DNA from: an uncultured Bacteroidota bacterium
GTDB taxonomy: Bacteria > Bacteroidota > Bacteroidia > Flavobacteriales > Flavobacteriaceae
NCBI GenBank assembly: GCA_902586905.1
Contig: CACIJH010000001.1
Span: forward strand, 62,001 to 126,000
Direction: 5' to 3'
DNA: 64,000 nt
In this document: piece after piece, positions 46,172 to 55,275 of the stretch
How positions within the stretch are numbered: the first letter of the stretch is position 1
How the letters are laid out: every line of letters starts with the position of its first letter
The notes under the pieces: generated by a model
What the model was told of the DNA's origin: nothing
The model's input: only the letters and a program-made list of their open reading frames with translations
The model's database searches: none
Made by a program: the position numbers and the translations under genes

Positions 46172-47431
46172 TTAAGATTTAATTTTAAATGATGATTGTA
46201 ATAAAGAAACGGCATCGAGCTTTTCCCAGGGGAACAACTCAACTTCGTGTACGATTTTTCCATTGTAAGGAGATTCAAAAACTTTTTTAACTTTTTTTGG
46301 TGTACGTCCCATATGGCCATAGGATGCAGTCTCAGCATAAATTGGTGTTCGTAGTTTGAGACGCTGTTCGATACCATAGGGTGTCAAGTCAAAAAGCGTT
46401 TCTAATTTTTTTGCGATTTCGCTGTCAGTCAAGTCAACGTTTGATGTGCCATAGGTGTCTACAAAAATCGAAGTAAGTGCAGCGACGCCTATTGCGTAGC
46501 TCAACTGAATAAGGATTTCATCTGCAATGCCAGCAGCCACTGCATTTTTAGCAATGTGCCGAGCAGCATAAGCAGCACTTCTATCGACTTTACTAGGGTC
46601 TTTCCCACTGAAAGCACCGCCACCATGGGCGCCTTTACCTCCATATGTATCGACTATGATTTTTCTTCCTGTAAGTCCAGTGTCGCCATGTGGTCCTCCG
46701 ATAACAAATTTTCCTGTTGGATTGATATGGTAAGTCAGGTCGCTGGAAAACAAAGACTGGATCTCAGGCGAGAAAGAGGCAATCACTTTTGGCATTACCT
46801 TTTCAATAATATCCTTTCGAATCTGGCTTGCCATGATTTCGTCTGTATCAAAGTCATCATGCTGAGTAGAGACAACCACAGTTTCAATTCGTATGGGCTT
46901 ATGATCCTCACTGTACTCGACTGTGACTTGAGACTTGGCATCAGGGCGTAGATAAGTGATATCTGATTTGGCACGACGGAAATCGGCAAGCACCTCCAAA
47001 ATTTTGTGAGAAACAGCTAGTGCCAAAGGCATATAATTCTCTGTTTCATTGTTTGCATAACCAAACATAATCCCTTGGTCACCAGCACCTTGATCTTCCT
47101 TTTTTTTACGCTCAACACCTTGATTGATATCTGATGACTGTTCGTGTATCAGCGAAATTACCCCACAAGAGTTGCCTGAAAATTGATAGGCATCGTCTGT
47201 GTAGCCTATGTCATTAATTGTTTGTCGTGCAATGTGTTGCACATCCAAGTAGGTTTCACTTTTCACCTCACCAGAAAGAATCACTTGACCAGTGGTCACG
47301 AGTGTTTCACAAGCAACTTTACTTTGGGAGTCAAAGGCAATGAAATGATCGAGTAAGGCATCACTGATTTGATCAGCAACTTTGTCGGGATGCCCTTCAC
47401 TGACAGACTCGGATGTAAAAAAATATGGCAT
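46172..47431 (-). CDS. metK: S-adenosylmethionine synthetase
   Basis: 419 residues. [20 protein letters not shown] (ATP site), [24 protein letters not shown] and [16 protein letters not shown] are the canonical MetK motifs. It makes SAM from methionine and ATP. First gene of metK-metY-metX-osmC. Its ATG lies five bases after a hairpin arm and about 50 bases downstream of a SAM-II aptamer, so SAM should repress its own synthase. Confidence 0.97.
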   Translation of the reverse strand: MPYFFTSESVSEGHPDKVADQISDALLDHFIAFDSQSKVACETLVTTGQVILSGEVKSETYLDVQHIARQTINDIGYTDDAYQFSGNSCGVISLIHEQSSDINQGVERKKKEDQGAGDQGIMFGYANNETENYMPLALAVSHKILEVLADFRRAKSDITYLRPDAKSQVTVEYSEDHKPIRIETVVVSTQHDDFDTDEIMASQIRKDIIEKVMPKVIASFSPEIQSLFSSDLTYHINPTGKFVIGGPHGDTGLTGRKIIVDTYGGKGAHGGGAFSGKDPSKVDRSAAYAARHIAKNAVAAGIADEILIQLSYAIGVAALTSIFVDTYGTSNVDLTDSEIAKKLETLFDLTPYGIEQRLKLRTPIYAETASYGHMGRTPKKVKKVFESPYNGKIVHEVELFPWEKLDAVSLLQSSFKIKS

Positions 47432-47436
47432 TAATA

Positions 47437-47481
47437 TTACTTTTTAGCGAAGAAGAAATGCGATAAGTCTCTAAAAAGTAA
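47437..47481 (-). promoter_or_regulatory. SAM-II expression platform hairpin
   Basis: The 11-base arms TTACTTTTTAG (47471-47481 on the minus strand) and CTAAAAAGTAA (47437-47447) are perfectly complementary around a 23-base loop. The second arm sits 5-16 bases before the metK ATG, where a ribosome binds; no T tract follows, so control is probably translational. The first arm directly abuts the aptamer. Confidence 0.75.
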
Positions 47482-47482
47482 A

Positions 47483-47533
47483 GCTGTTTTAGCACTTTTT
47501 TTGAGAGGTTGCAATCAGTCAAATCCTTCCTCT
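47483..47533 (-). ncRNA. SAM-II riboswitch aptamer
   Basis: On the minus strand the 51-base block follows the SAM-II layout: P1 arm AGAGG, then GATTTGACTGATTGCA (matching the conserved GAUUU...UUGCA core), P1 return CCTCT, an A-rich spacer ending AAAGT, and the conserved GCTAAA. CTG in the loop and CAG at the 3' end can form the H-type pseudoknot. The class is known mainly from Alphaproteobacteria and some Bacteroidota, upstream of Met/SAM genes, as here. Confidence 0.9.
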
Positions 47534-47542
47534 TTTGCGTGG

Positions 47543-47573
47543 CAAATATACAACGCAATTACAAATTCCAAAA
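47543..47573 (-). promoter_or_regulatory. metK operon promoter (TTTTG-N18-TATATTTG)
   Basis: Minus-strand TATATTTG (47543-47550) with TTTTG (47569-47573) 18 bases upstream fits the Bacteroidota promoter pattern. The predicted start leaves just enough room for the SAM-II aptamer to be near the 5' end of the mRNA. Confidence 0.75.
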
Positions 47574-47587
47574 TATTTTTTTAACGA

Positions 47588-48625
47588 TTATCGAAAATTA
47601 AATGAAATTCCGAAGTTTAAAGTGTTGTATTCTTGAATGGTATAGTTGGTGTAAATCTTCATGAATAAAAGATTGAGTCGAGCACCAATGAGGCCCATCA
47701 TACCAGACGTGTCTGATTCGATACTGACGGGATCTTTAAGCATTCTTGAAATGGTAGGCATACCTTGTATTTCGTAATCGATACTATAGTTACCACTGAC
47801 ATTAAACTGTGAATTGCCACTGTTGTAGCCTAAAGCACCAAAAACACTCACAACAGGAAAATCGACAGAGGCCAGTGCTTGAAAGGTAAAGGTATCTGCT
47901 TCGAATGTCATATTGCGATTGTCGCTATCCCCGCCAAAGGTTGAGTCTGTTAAGTCATACTCCAAACTCGCTTTGGACATGGCTGCCAAAACTGATACGT
48001 TGAGAGGCAGCTTATCCAGTGGCCCAAAATACTGCATGATGTTGTGTTTTAATCCAAAGCCAAACAATTTGAAACTACTATCTTCAATATCGATAGTAGG
48101 AACAAAACGAATCAACACATCTGTGTCAAAAACAGCACCCACACTTGCTTGAATAATCGGGGCAGGAAGTGTTCCAAAGGGCAATTCATCTTTTAAGCCG
48201 CCAGGAAAGTAAAGCTCGCCAGTATATTGGTTTTCACCCAAACCAATGACATCATCGCTGTCCAACTCAAAATTTAAAATTTGGTCTCCACCCTCGCCAA
48301 ATACAGTTGGTAATGATCCAGATGGCACATTCAAAGAAGTGAGTCCTGTTGGGGTAAACACTAAATCTGCATCTGGCACATAAGGAACGGCTGCTCCTAT
48401 GGTAAGGCCAAAGCCTAGTTTTTTATGTGTTTTTGCACTCGTTGCCCAACCTGAATTTAGGGCATAGGTAAGACTTTTTCCGATGGGGGTAGTGTATCCC
48501 TCTGCCAAAATACGAGCATCCTCGGTTGAGGTCAATAATATGTTTTCAATACCGCCCAAGAGTTGGGCAGAAGCTGTTGTAAGGCTAAGTGTGAACGTTA
48601 TAACTGATAGAATAAGATTTTTCAT
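47588..48625 (-). CDS. DUF6588 family secreted/outer-membrane protein
   Basis: 345 residues. A signal peptide (about 1-20, ending TTASAQ) is followed by a family pattern that includes LLTSTEDARILAEGYTTP, GWATSAKTHKKLGFGLTIGA and a C-terminal strand-rich half ending LNFGISFNFR. The terminal Phe-Arg with alternating hydrophobic residues suggests an outer-membrane beta-barrel. No function is known for the family. Not obviously linked to the metK operon promoter, which lies just beyond its stop. Confidence 0.82.
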   Translation of the reverse strand: MKNLILSVITFTLSLTTASAQLLGGIENILLTSTEDARILAEGYTTPIGKSLTYALNSGWATSAKTHKKLGFGLTIGAAVPYVPDADLVFTPTGLTSLNVPSGSLPTVFGEGGDQILNFELDSDDVIGLGENQYTGELYFPGGLKDELPFGTLPAPIIQASVGAVFDTDVLIRFVPTIDIEDSSFKLFGFGLKHNIMQYFGPLDKLPLNVSVLAAMSKASLEYDLTDSTFGGDSDNRNMTFEADTFTFQALASVDFPVVSVFGALGYNSGNSQFNVSGNYSIDYEIQGMPTISRMLKDPVSIESDTSGMMGLIGARLNLLFMKIYTNYTIQEYNTLNFGISFNFR

Positions 48626-48795
48626 GATATTTTTTTGGCTTAATCAATGAATCTAAAGTACAAAAATTTTAAACAGAATTGTACTTAAAAATGAATGAAA
48701 AATGACCCTTGCGTCTGAGATTGTTAAAACATTGCTTGATTTAGTGTTTACAATTGACATTATTTTTTATTTTTATGCGACATAAAATTGGAGAT

Positions 48796-49422
48796 ATGCA
48801 CATTGCAATTGCAGGAAACATAGGAGCAGGAAAAACAACATTAACAGAGTTATTGGCAAAGCATTATAAATGGGAGCCGCAGTACGAAGACGTTGTGCAA
48901 AACCCATATCTCGATGATTTTTATGCCGAAATGGAACGTTGGTCTTTTAATCTCCAGGTCTATTTTCTAAACAGTCGTTTTCGTCAAATTTTAGACATTC
49001 ACAACAGCAAAAATACAGTGATACAAGATCGTACGATTTATGAGGACGCTCACATATTTGCACCCAACCTTCATGCGATGGGACTGATGACCCATCGTGA
49101 TTTTAAAAACTACAGTTCTTTATTTCAGCTCATGGAGTCTTTGGTCAAAGGACCCGATTTGCTCATTTATCTTCGAAGCTCTATCCCAAACCTCGTCAAC
49201 CAGATTCACAAACGTGGACGTGTTTATGAAAACTCAATCAGCATCGAGTACCTCAGTCGATTAAACGAGCGTTATGAAGCATGGATTCATGATTATAATA
49301 AAAACAATCTTATCATTTTAGAGGTCGATGATCTCAATTTTGTTGATCGTTCTGAAGACCTACAACAAGTGATTCAAACCATTGACAGCAAACTTGAGAA
49401 TATGAAAATGGACGCCAAATAG
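48796..49422 (+). CDS. Deoxynucleoside kinase
   Basis: 208 residues from the ATG at 48796 (MHIAIAGNIGAGKTTLTELL). In-frame starts at 48754 and 48775 would add 14 or 7 residues, but no family member needs them. P-loop GNIGAGKTT, the DRTIYEDAHIFA (DRS-type) motif and the LID region RGRVYENSISIEYL are present. It phosphorylates deoxynucleosides for dNTP salvage. Which base is preferred cannot be told from sequence. Confidence 0.93.
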   Translation: MHIAIAGNIGAGKTTLTELLAKHYKWEPQYEDVVQNPYLDDFYAEMERWSFNLQVYFLNSRFRQILDIHNSKNTVIQDRTIYEDAHIFAPNLHAMGLMTHRDFKNYSSLFQLMESLVKGPDLLIYLRSSIPNLVNQIHKRGRVYENSISIEYLSRLNERYEAWIHDYNKNNLIILEVDDLNFVDRSEDLQQVIQTIDSKLENMKMDAK

Positions 49423-49458
49423 GCGCCCATTCTAAAGCATTTTACAACTATCTCTTAC

Positions 49459-51813
49459 TTATTTTTTCTCTAAACCTTTGATTTCATTGAGAGTAGAGTC
49501 GATCATTTCTTGACTCCCAACAATCTCTTGAATGGTTTCTGAGGTTTCTCCATTTTTGGTTGTGATTGTTGTGATTGTAGCAATCGTTTCACCCTCAGTG
49601 GTGCTTGATACTTCGACACGAATTTCTTTTTGTTCTTCTTTCACTTGATGAGCTTGGGCGCTATGTCCATCTCCAAGGATGGGTGCAATAACCAAACCAA
49701 CCAAACAAGTTAATTTGATGAGAATATTCATCGATGGACCTGAAGTATCTTTAAAAGGGTCACCAACTGTGTCGCCAGTGACTGCAGCTTTGTGTGCGTC
49801 AGAACCTTTTTTCTCCACTTTTCCATTGATTTCAACACCTGCTTCAAATGATTTTTTGGCATTATCCCAAGCACCTCCTGCATTGTTTTGAAAGATCGCC
49901 CACAGTACGCCTGAAACAGCCACTCCTGCCATATAACTACCCAGTGCTTCGGGTCCCATCAATAAGCCAATAACAACTGGCGTGGCAATTGTGATCAAAC
50001 CAGGAAGTAACATTTCTCTCAACGCAGCCTTGGTTGAAATTTCAACACATTTTGCATAATCAGGTGTTCCTTTTCCTTCAAGGATTCCTGGAATTTCTTT
50101 AAACTGACGACGAACTTCCTGCACCATTTCCATGGCAGCTTTTCCAACCGATTGCATGGCAAGGGCAGAGAAAACAACTGGAATCATTCCCCCAATAAAC
50201 AAGGCTGCCAACACATCTGCCTTAAAGATATTTATCCCATCGATGCCTGTAAAAGTTACATAGGCTGCAAATAGGGCCAATGCTGTGAGTGCAGCAGATG
50301 CAATCGCAAATCCTTTTCCGATTGCAGCAGTTGTGTTTCCAACTGAGTCGAGAATGTCGGTGCGCTCACGAACCTCGCTTGGCAGTTCACTCATTTCGGC
50401 AACACCACCTGCATTGTCAGCAATGGGACCAAACGCATCGATGGCCAACTGCATGGCTGTCGTTGCCATCATGGCAGAGGCTGCAATCGCAACTCCATAA
50501 AACCCTGCAAGGGCATATGAACCCCAAATCGCAACTGCGAAGAGAAGGACTGATGAAGCCGTCGAGATCATCCCAACAGAAAGACCTGCAATGATGTTCG
50601 TCGCTGCTCCTGTAGATGAGTTTTGTACAATGCTCATCACTGGCTTTTTGCCAATGGCAGTATAATACTCTGTAAAGAGGGAAATCAAGTACCCAACACC
50701 CAACCCAACGATGGTTGCATAGAATACGTTGGTTGAAGACACATCACGTGCTGCTTCGCCAAAAAACTTCATGCCACTAATCGTCTCTGGTAATAGGTAA
50801 TCAATCAAGAACCAAGATGCAATTAGGGTCAGTAAAATAGAAAAGATATTCCCAGTATTCAAGGCGCGCTGCACCTCAGCTTCTTTGGCTGAATTGTCTT
50901 TGATTCGAATAAAAAGTGTTCCTGCAATTGATGCTATTATACCAACGCCTGCCAACACCAATGGCAACAGAATTGGACCCATCCCTTGAAATGTATCAAG
51001 CGTTTGTCCAGCTTCCGACATATCTTTAATAATGTAGTTTCCAAGAACCATAGATGCAAGAACCGTTGCGACATAACTCCCAAACAAATCGGCACCCATA
51101 CCAGCCACATCACCTACATTATCACCCACGTTATCAGCTATGGTTGCAGGGTTTCGAGGGTCATCTTCAGGGATACCTGCTTCGACTTTCCCAACAAGGT
51201 CTGCCCCAACATCAGCTGCTTTTGTGTAGATTCCACCACCAACTCTGGCAAATAGAGCAATGGACTCGGCACCTAGCGAAAACCCAGCCAATGATTCTAA
51301 AACGATGGTCATATTTGTATAAAAATCAGACCCATCAATAAATTGTCCGACTAAAAACAAAAACCATAACGCTAATCCAAATACAGCAAGTCCAGCGACG
51401 CCAAGACCCATGACAGTACCACCACCAAAAGACACCTTGAGTGCTTTTGGCAAACTGGTTTTTGCAGCTTCTGCAGTTCGTGCGTTTGCTTCTGTTGCAA
51501 TTCGCATCCCAATGTTCCCAGCCAAAGCTGAAAAAATAGCACCAACAACAAAAGCTGGAACAATCAACCAACTTGTGGTTTCTACCATAGTCGATATCCC
51601 ATAGAGTGCACCTGATGCTATGACTACAAAAACCAATAACAAACGATATTCTGCGTTTAAAAACGCCAGAGCACCTTCTTTGATACTCTTGGATATCGAT
51701 TGCATTTTTTCAGTACCTGCTGATTGTTTTCTTACCCAAACAGATTGTATGTACATGACGATTAGACCTACAATTCCGAGTAAAATAGGGGTATATTGAA
51801 TGAAGTTTTCCAT
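49459..51813 (-). CDS. hppA: Membrane-bound ion-translocating pyrophosphatase
   Basis: 784 residues from the ATG at 51813; an upstream in-frame extension to 51891 is not credible, as MENFIQYTPILLGIVGLIVM starts a membrane helix. About 16 membrane segments. Substrate loop KAADVGADLVGKVEAGIPEDD and DNVGDNVGDVAGMGADLF are canonical. GNTTAAIGKGFAI has Ala at the site that distinguishes K+-dependent enzymes (Lys in K+-independent ones), so it is K+-dependent; Na+ pumping is likely but not certain. A hydrophilic tail of about 65 residues follows the last helix. Starts 23 bases after pdhB. Confidence 0.94.
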   Translation of the reverse strand: MENFIQYTPILLGIVGLIVMYIQSVWVRKQSAGTEKMQSISKSIKEGALAFLNAEYRLLLVFVVIASGALYGISTMVETTSWLIVPAFVVGAIFSALAGNIGMRIATEANARTAEAAKTSLPKALKVSFGGGTVMGLGVAGLAVFGLALWFLFLVGQFIDGSDFYTNMTIVLESLAGFSLGAESIALFARVGGGIYTKAADVGADLVGKVEAGIPEDDPRNPATIADNVGDNVGDVAGMGADLFGSYVATVLASMVLGNYIIKDMSEAGQTLDTFQGMGPILLPLVLAGVGIIASIAGTLFIRIKDNSAKEAEVQRALNTGNIFSILLTLIASWFLIDYLLPETISGMKFFGEAARDVSSTNVFYATIVGLGVGYLISLFTEYYTAIGKKPVMSIVQNSSTGAATNIIAGLSVGMISTASSVLLFAVAIWGSYALAGFYGVAIAASAMMATTAMQLAIDAFGPIADNAGGVAEMSELPSEVRERTDILDSVGNTTAAIGKGFAIASAALTALALFAAYVTFTGIDGINIFKADVLAALFIGGMIPVVFSALAMQSVGKAAMEMVQEVRRQFKEIPGILEGKGTPDYAKCVEISTKAALREMLLPGLITIATPVVIGLLMGPEALGSYMAGVAVSGVLWAIFQNNAGGAWDNAKKSFEAGVEINGKVEKKGSDAHKAAVTGDTVGDPFKDTSGPSMNILIKLTCLVGLVIAPILGDGHSAQAHQVKEEQKEIRVEVSSTTEGETIATITTITTKNGETSETIQEIVGSQEMIDSTLNEIKGLEKK

Positions 51814-51836
51814 GTGGATTATATAATTGGTATAAA

Positions 51837-52811
51837 TTATAGCATGACCTTTTTCACTGCGCGAACCACGTCTTCCCGATTGGGAAGCCATTCAGCTAAC
51901 AAAACGGGTGAATATGGTGCAGGAGTGTCTGCTGTATTGATTTTAATGATTGGTGCGTCTAAGTAATCAAAGGCTTGGTTTTGAATTTGATAAGTGATTT
52001 CAGTCGAAATATTACCAAATGGCCAAGATTCCTCTAGGATGACCAGACGATTTGTTTTCTTAACAGACTCGAGGATTGTATTGATGTCAAGTGGACGTAT
52101 TGTGCGTAGGTCGATCAGCTCAACAGATATATTTTCTTTTTCAAGTAGTTCGGCAGCAGCGTTGGCCTCCTTGAAAATCTTACCAAAGGAAACAAGAGTA
52201 ACATCTGTACCAGTACGTGTAGTGTTCGCAACCCCAATTGGGAGTACATATTCCCCATCTGGCACTTCGCCTTTGTCACCATACATTTGTTCAGACTCCA
52301 TAAATATGACAGGATCGTCATCTCGAATGGCAGCCTTCAACAGACCTTTGGCATCATATGGATTGGATGGAACAATAACCTTAAGTCCAGGACAATTGGC
52401 ATACCAGCTTTCAAACGCTTGAGAGTGCGTAGCAGCGAGCTGCCCTGCCGAGGCAGTTGGCCCTCGAAAAACGATCGGGCAAGGAAACTGTCCACCAGAC
52501 ATCTGACGTATCTTTGCAGCATTGTTGATGATTTGATCAATCCCAACGAGTGCAAAATTAAAAGTCATGAATTCAATGATCGGACGATTCCCTGTCATTG
52601 TTGACCCAACACCAATACCAGCAAAACCTAGCTCAGAAATCGGTGTGTCAATTACACGTTTTTCGCCAAACTCATCCAACATTCCCTTCGAGGCTTTGTA
52701 GGCCCCATTGTATTCAGCTACCTCCTCACCCATCAAGTAAATACTGTCATCACGACGCATTTCCTCTGACATGGCTTCACAAATGGCTTCTCTAAACTGG
52801 ATTGTTCTCAT
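51837..52811 (-). CDS. pdhB: Pyruvate dehydrogenase E1 component, beta subunit
   Basis: 324 residues. REAICEAMSEEMRRDDSIYLMGEEV, the ThDP-site Glu region, DTPISELGFAGIGVG and the C-terminal domain with VILEESWPFGNIS are typical of the E1-beta (transketolase-like) subunit. With E1-alpha, E2 and E3, encoded elsewhere, it turns pyruvate to acetyl-CoA. Branched-chain 2-oxoacid E1-beta is a close relative; the pyruvate assignment rests on the overall pattern. Divergent from etfB across a palindrome. Confidence 0.92.
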   Translation of the reverse strand: MRTIQFREAICEAMSEEMRRDDSIYLMGEEVAEYNGAYKASKGMLDEFGEKRVIDTPISELGFAGIGVGSTMTGNRPIIEFMTFNFALVGIDQIINNAAKIRQMSGGQFPCPIVFRGPTASAGQLAATHSQAFESWYANCPGLKVIVPSNPYDAKGLLKAAIRDDDPVIFMESEQMYGDKGEVPDGEYVLPIGVANTTRTGTDVTLVSFGKIFKEANAAAELLEKENISVELIDLRTIRPLDINTILESVKKTNRLVILEESWPFGNISTEITYQIQNQAFDYLDAPIIKINTADTPAPYSPVLLAEWLPNREDVVRAVKKVML

Positions 52812-52828
52812 GCTTTTTTTTGACTGCG

Positions 52829-52836
52829 CAAAAATA
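52829..52836 (-). promoter_or_regulatory. pdhB promoter -7 box TATTTTTG
   Basis: Minus-strand TATTTTTG fits TAnnTTTG, 18 bases before the pdhB ATG. A TTG lies 21 bases upstream as possible -33 element. Confidence 0.55.
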
Positions 52837-52877
52837 GCAATATTTACATGAATCAGCCAACTTATTATGAATTGTAT

Positions 52878-52903
52878 AAATTATTATGCACGCATAATAA
52901 TTT
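52878..52903. promoter_or_regulatory. 26-bp perfect palindrome (candidate operator) between pdhB and etfB
   Basis: AAATTATTATGC, then AC, then its exact inverse GCATAATAATTT. It occupies the -33 region of the etfB promoter (-7 box at 52916-52923) and lies upstream of the pdhB promoter. Size and symmetry fit a dimeric regulator, not a terminator: it has no T tract and sits between divergent genes. Confidence 0.7.
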
Positions 52904-52915
52904 GAAGATTTTTTT

Positions 52916-52923
52916 TATCTTTG
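52916..52923 (+). promoter_or_regulatory. etfB promoter -7 box TATCTTTG
   Basis: Matches TAnnTTTG and lies 17 bases before the etfB ATG at 52941. The -33 region falls inside the palindrome 52878-52903. Confidence 0.65.
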
Positions 52924-52940
52924 TGTTTCATCTATTTCTC

Positions 52941-53687
52941 ATGAAAATCTTAGTCTGTATAAGTTGTGTGCCAGACACAACTTCAAAAATAAATTTTAAG
53001 GAAAATGACACTGTCTTTGATGACCAAGGTGTTCAATTTGTTATCAATCCCAATGATGAGTTTGGGTTGACACGTGCCATCTGGTTTAAAGAAAAAGTAG
53101 GTGCTTTTGTGGACGTGCTACACGTTGGGCAAGCCAGTGCTGATCCAACCTTGAGAAAAGCACTTGCCATTGGTGCAGACAAAGCAATTCGAATTGATAC
53201 TCCTGCATTGGATGCTTTTGTTGTGGCAGACCAAATTTCAAACTATCTGCAAGCCAATCCCTACGATTTGATTATCGCTGGTCGTGAGTCAATCGATTAC
53301 AATGGTTCTATGGTTCCTGGGTTGGTAGCTGCCAAGTGTGATATCGCTTTTGTCAACACTTGTGTTCAGCTAGAAATCGATGGTTCTACTGCCACTGCAA
53401 CAAGAGAGATGGATGGTGGTATGGAGGTGCTAAGCGTAGATCTTCCCCTAATAATCGGCAGTCAAAAAGGACTGGTGGAAGAAAACGATCTTCGCATACC
53501 AAATATGAGAGGAATTATGCAAGCAAGGCAAAAGCCACTTGAGGTTGTTACAGCTGTAGAATCGCTAGCCAAGTCAGCGATTCAAAATTTTGAAAAGCCT
53601 GCACCCAAAGCTGCTGTCAAACTCATTCCTGCCGACGACATCGACCAACTTATCGATCTACTACAAAACGAAGCTAAAGTCTTATAA
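52941..53687 (+). CDS. etfB: Electron transfer flavoprotein, beta subunit
   Basis: 248 residues from the ATG at 52941; the family starts MKILVCISCVPDT, and upstream in-frame codons run through the promoter. AMP-binding segment FVINPNDEFGLTRAIW and DYNGSMVPGLVAAKCD are conserved. With EtfA it forms an FAD/AMP heterodimer that takes electrons from acyl-CoA and other dehydrogenases. Three bases separate it from etfA. Confidence 0.96.
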   Translation: MKILVCISCVPDTTSKINFKENDTVFDDQGVQFVINPNDEFGLTRAIWFKEKVGAFVDVLHVGQASADPTLRKALAIGADKAIRIDTPALDAFVVADQISNYLQANPYDLIIAGRESIDYNGSMVPGLVAAKCDIAFVNTCVQLEIDGSTATATREMDGGMEVLSVDLPLIIGSQKGLVEENDLRIPNMRGIMQARQKPLEVVTAVESLAKSAIQNFEKPAPKAAVKLIPADDIDQLIDLLQNEAKVL

Positions 53688-53690
53688 CCT

Positions 53691-54635
53691 ATGTCAATTC
53701 TACTATTTGCCGAATCACAACAAGGAAAACTCAAAAAAGGGTCAACTGAACTATCATCCTATGGCTTTGCCCTTGCCAAACAACAAAATACCACATTCAC
53801 AATTGTTACTATTAACTGTGAAGATGCTGATCAACTTGCCAATTATGGTGCGTCAAAACTGATCAATCTAAAGATGGAAACCAAGCATTTTGAGGCGCAT
53901 GCATATGCAACTGCCTTGGCTGAAATTGCCACAAAAGAAGATGCAAAAATCATATTGATTGGCAGTAGCGCTGATGCAAAATATATGGGTGGTATCCTCG
54001 CTGGTAAGCTGCAAGCTGGCTATGTAACCAACGTCGTAGGACTTCCTACTTCCAACGATCCTCTCACAGTAAAGCGATCGGTTTTTAGCAATAAGGCATT
54101 TGCCAACACAACACTTGCTGGCGCAATCAATATCATTGGTTTGTCAAACAATGTGCATGAGGAGATATCGCAAGACTCGTCAACGACAGTTGAACAGCAA
54201 GATGTACAAACAACAGCCAAATGCACCCAGGCCAGTCTAGAACAAAGCGAAGGAAAAGCAACCATTGCCGATGCTGATGTTGTTGTTTCTGGAGGGCGAG
54301 GGCTCAAAGGCCCTGAAAACTGGGGACTTATTGAGGATCTTGCCGATGTACTGGGAGCTGCTACGGCTTGCTCTAAACCTGTTTCGGATATGGGTTGGCG
54401 ACCCCATAGTGAACACGTGGGGCAAACAGGAAAACCTGTCGCAACAAATCTATATATCGCTGTGGGTATCTCAGGTGCAATTCAGCATTTAGCTGGCGTC
54501 AACGCATCAAAAATAAAAGTCGTTATCAACACAGACCCAGAGGCTCCTTTCTTTAAGGCAGCAGACTATGGAATTGTTGGTGATGCTTTTGAAGTCTTGC
54601 CAAAATTGACTGAAAAATTAAAAGCACGAGCATAA
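53691..54635 (+). CDS. etfA: Electron transfer flavoprotein, alpha subunit
   Basis: 314 residues. The C-terminal FAD domain has VVSGGRGLKGPENW, GATACSKPVSDMGW (FAD-site Arg/Ser region), GQTGKPVATNLYIAVGISGAIQH and NTDPEAPFFKAADYGIVGD, all canonical. Partner of EtfB in a two-gene operon. The acceptor ETF dehydrogenase is not in this window. Confidence 0.96.
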   Translation: MSILLFAESQQGKLKKGSTELSSYGFALAKQQNTTFTIVTINCEDADQLANYGASKLINLKMETKHFEAHAYATALAEIATKEDAKIILIGSSADAKYMGGILAGKLQAGYVTNVVGLPTSNDPLTVKRSVFSNKAFANTTLAGAINIIGLSNNVHEEISQDSSTTVEQQDVQTTAKCTQASLEQSEGKATIADADVVVSGGRGLKGPENWGLIEDLADVLGAATACSKPVSDMGWRPHSEHVGQTGKPVATNLYIAVGISGAIQHLAGVNASKIKVVINTDPEAPFFKAADYGIVGDAFEVLPKLTEKLKARA

Positions 54636-54684
54636 GCGAGGTTTAATCGCCTTTTTTACATAAATTCGTTGTAATTGTTTACAA

Positions 54685-55266
54685 ATGAGTTTAGTCAAAC
54701 TTCAGGTCAATCGGATTTCATATAGCCAAAATCAAAGTGGTGCATACGCACTCATTCTTGATGAAGTAGAAGGTCCTCGTAAACTTCCTGTCATTATTGG
54801 TGAGTTTGAGGCTCAATCTATTGCTGTGGCACTAGACGATGATATCCAACTCCAGCGACCCTTTACCCATGACTTGTTTCGCAATTTTTCCGAACGATTT
54901 GAAATTCATGTCAAAAGGGTGATTATACAAAAACTTGTCGATGGGGTTTTTTATTCAAGCTTAATTTGTGAACGCGACCAGATTGAAGAAATTATCGACT
55001 CTCGAACGTCTGATGCGATCTCTTTAGCCTTGCGCTTCAATGCGCCTATTTTTGCACACGAAAGTGTTCTTGAAAAAGCAGCTGTCATGATTGATGATAA
55101 GGCTTTGGATAAAGACCCAGAAGAAAACACAAACGACACAGATGATCTTCAACAACTCAGTGTAGATGAGTTGGAAAAACTCATCCAAAAAGCACTGAAA
55201 AAAGAAGAATATGAGCTCGCTGTCAAAATACGCGATGAGATTGCAAAACGAGAGTCCAAACCATAA
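54685..55266 (+). CDS. Bifunctional nuclease family protein (DUF151) with UVR motif
   Basis: 193 residues. Residues 1-130 are the bifunctional nuclease/DUF151 domain (LPVIIGEFEAQSIAVAL, SRTSDAISLALRFNAPIFA). After an acidic linker, residues about 155-190 form a UvrB/UvrC-type helical hairpin (LSVDELEKLIQKALKKEEYE, KIRDEIAKRE). Both-domain proteins of this kind are common in Bacteroidota; DNase/RNase activity has been reported for plant and bacterial members of the family, but the role here is unknown. Followed nine bases later by the nucleoside transporter. Confidence 0.9.
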   Translation: MSLVKLQVNRISYSQNQSGAYALILDEVEGPRKLPVIIGEFEAQSIAVALDDDIQLQRPFTHDLFRNFSERFEIHVKRVIIQKLVDGVFYSSLICERDQIEEIIDSRTSDAISLALRFNAPIFAHESVLEKAAVMIDDKALDKDPEENTNDTDDLQQLSVDELEKLIQKALKKEEYELAVKIRDEIAKRESKP

Positions 55267-55275
55267 TACAAAAAC

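Noticed and set aside
47437-47481. Intrinsic terminator before metK
   Set aside because: The hairpin is perfect but no T tract follows on the metK strand, and it covers the initiation region; translational control is the better reading.
51814-51891. N-terminal extension of HppA (begins MASQSGRRGSR)
   Set aside because: It overlaps the end of pdhB and is hydrophilic; the usual N-terminal membrane helix begins at the Met at 51813.
52848-52940. N-terminal extension of EtfB
   Set aside because: The extra codons cover the palindrome and the promoter; the family starts at MKILVCISCVPD.
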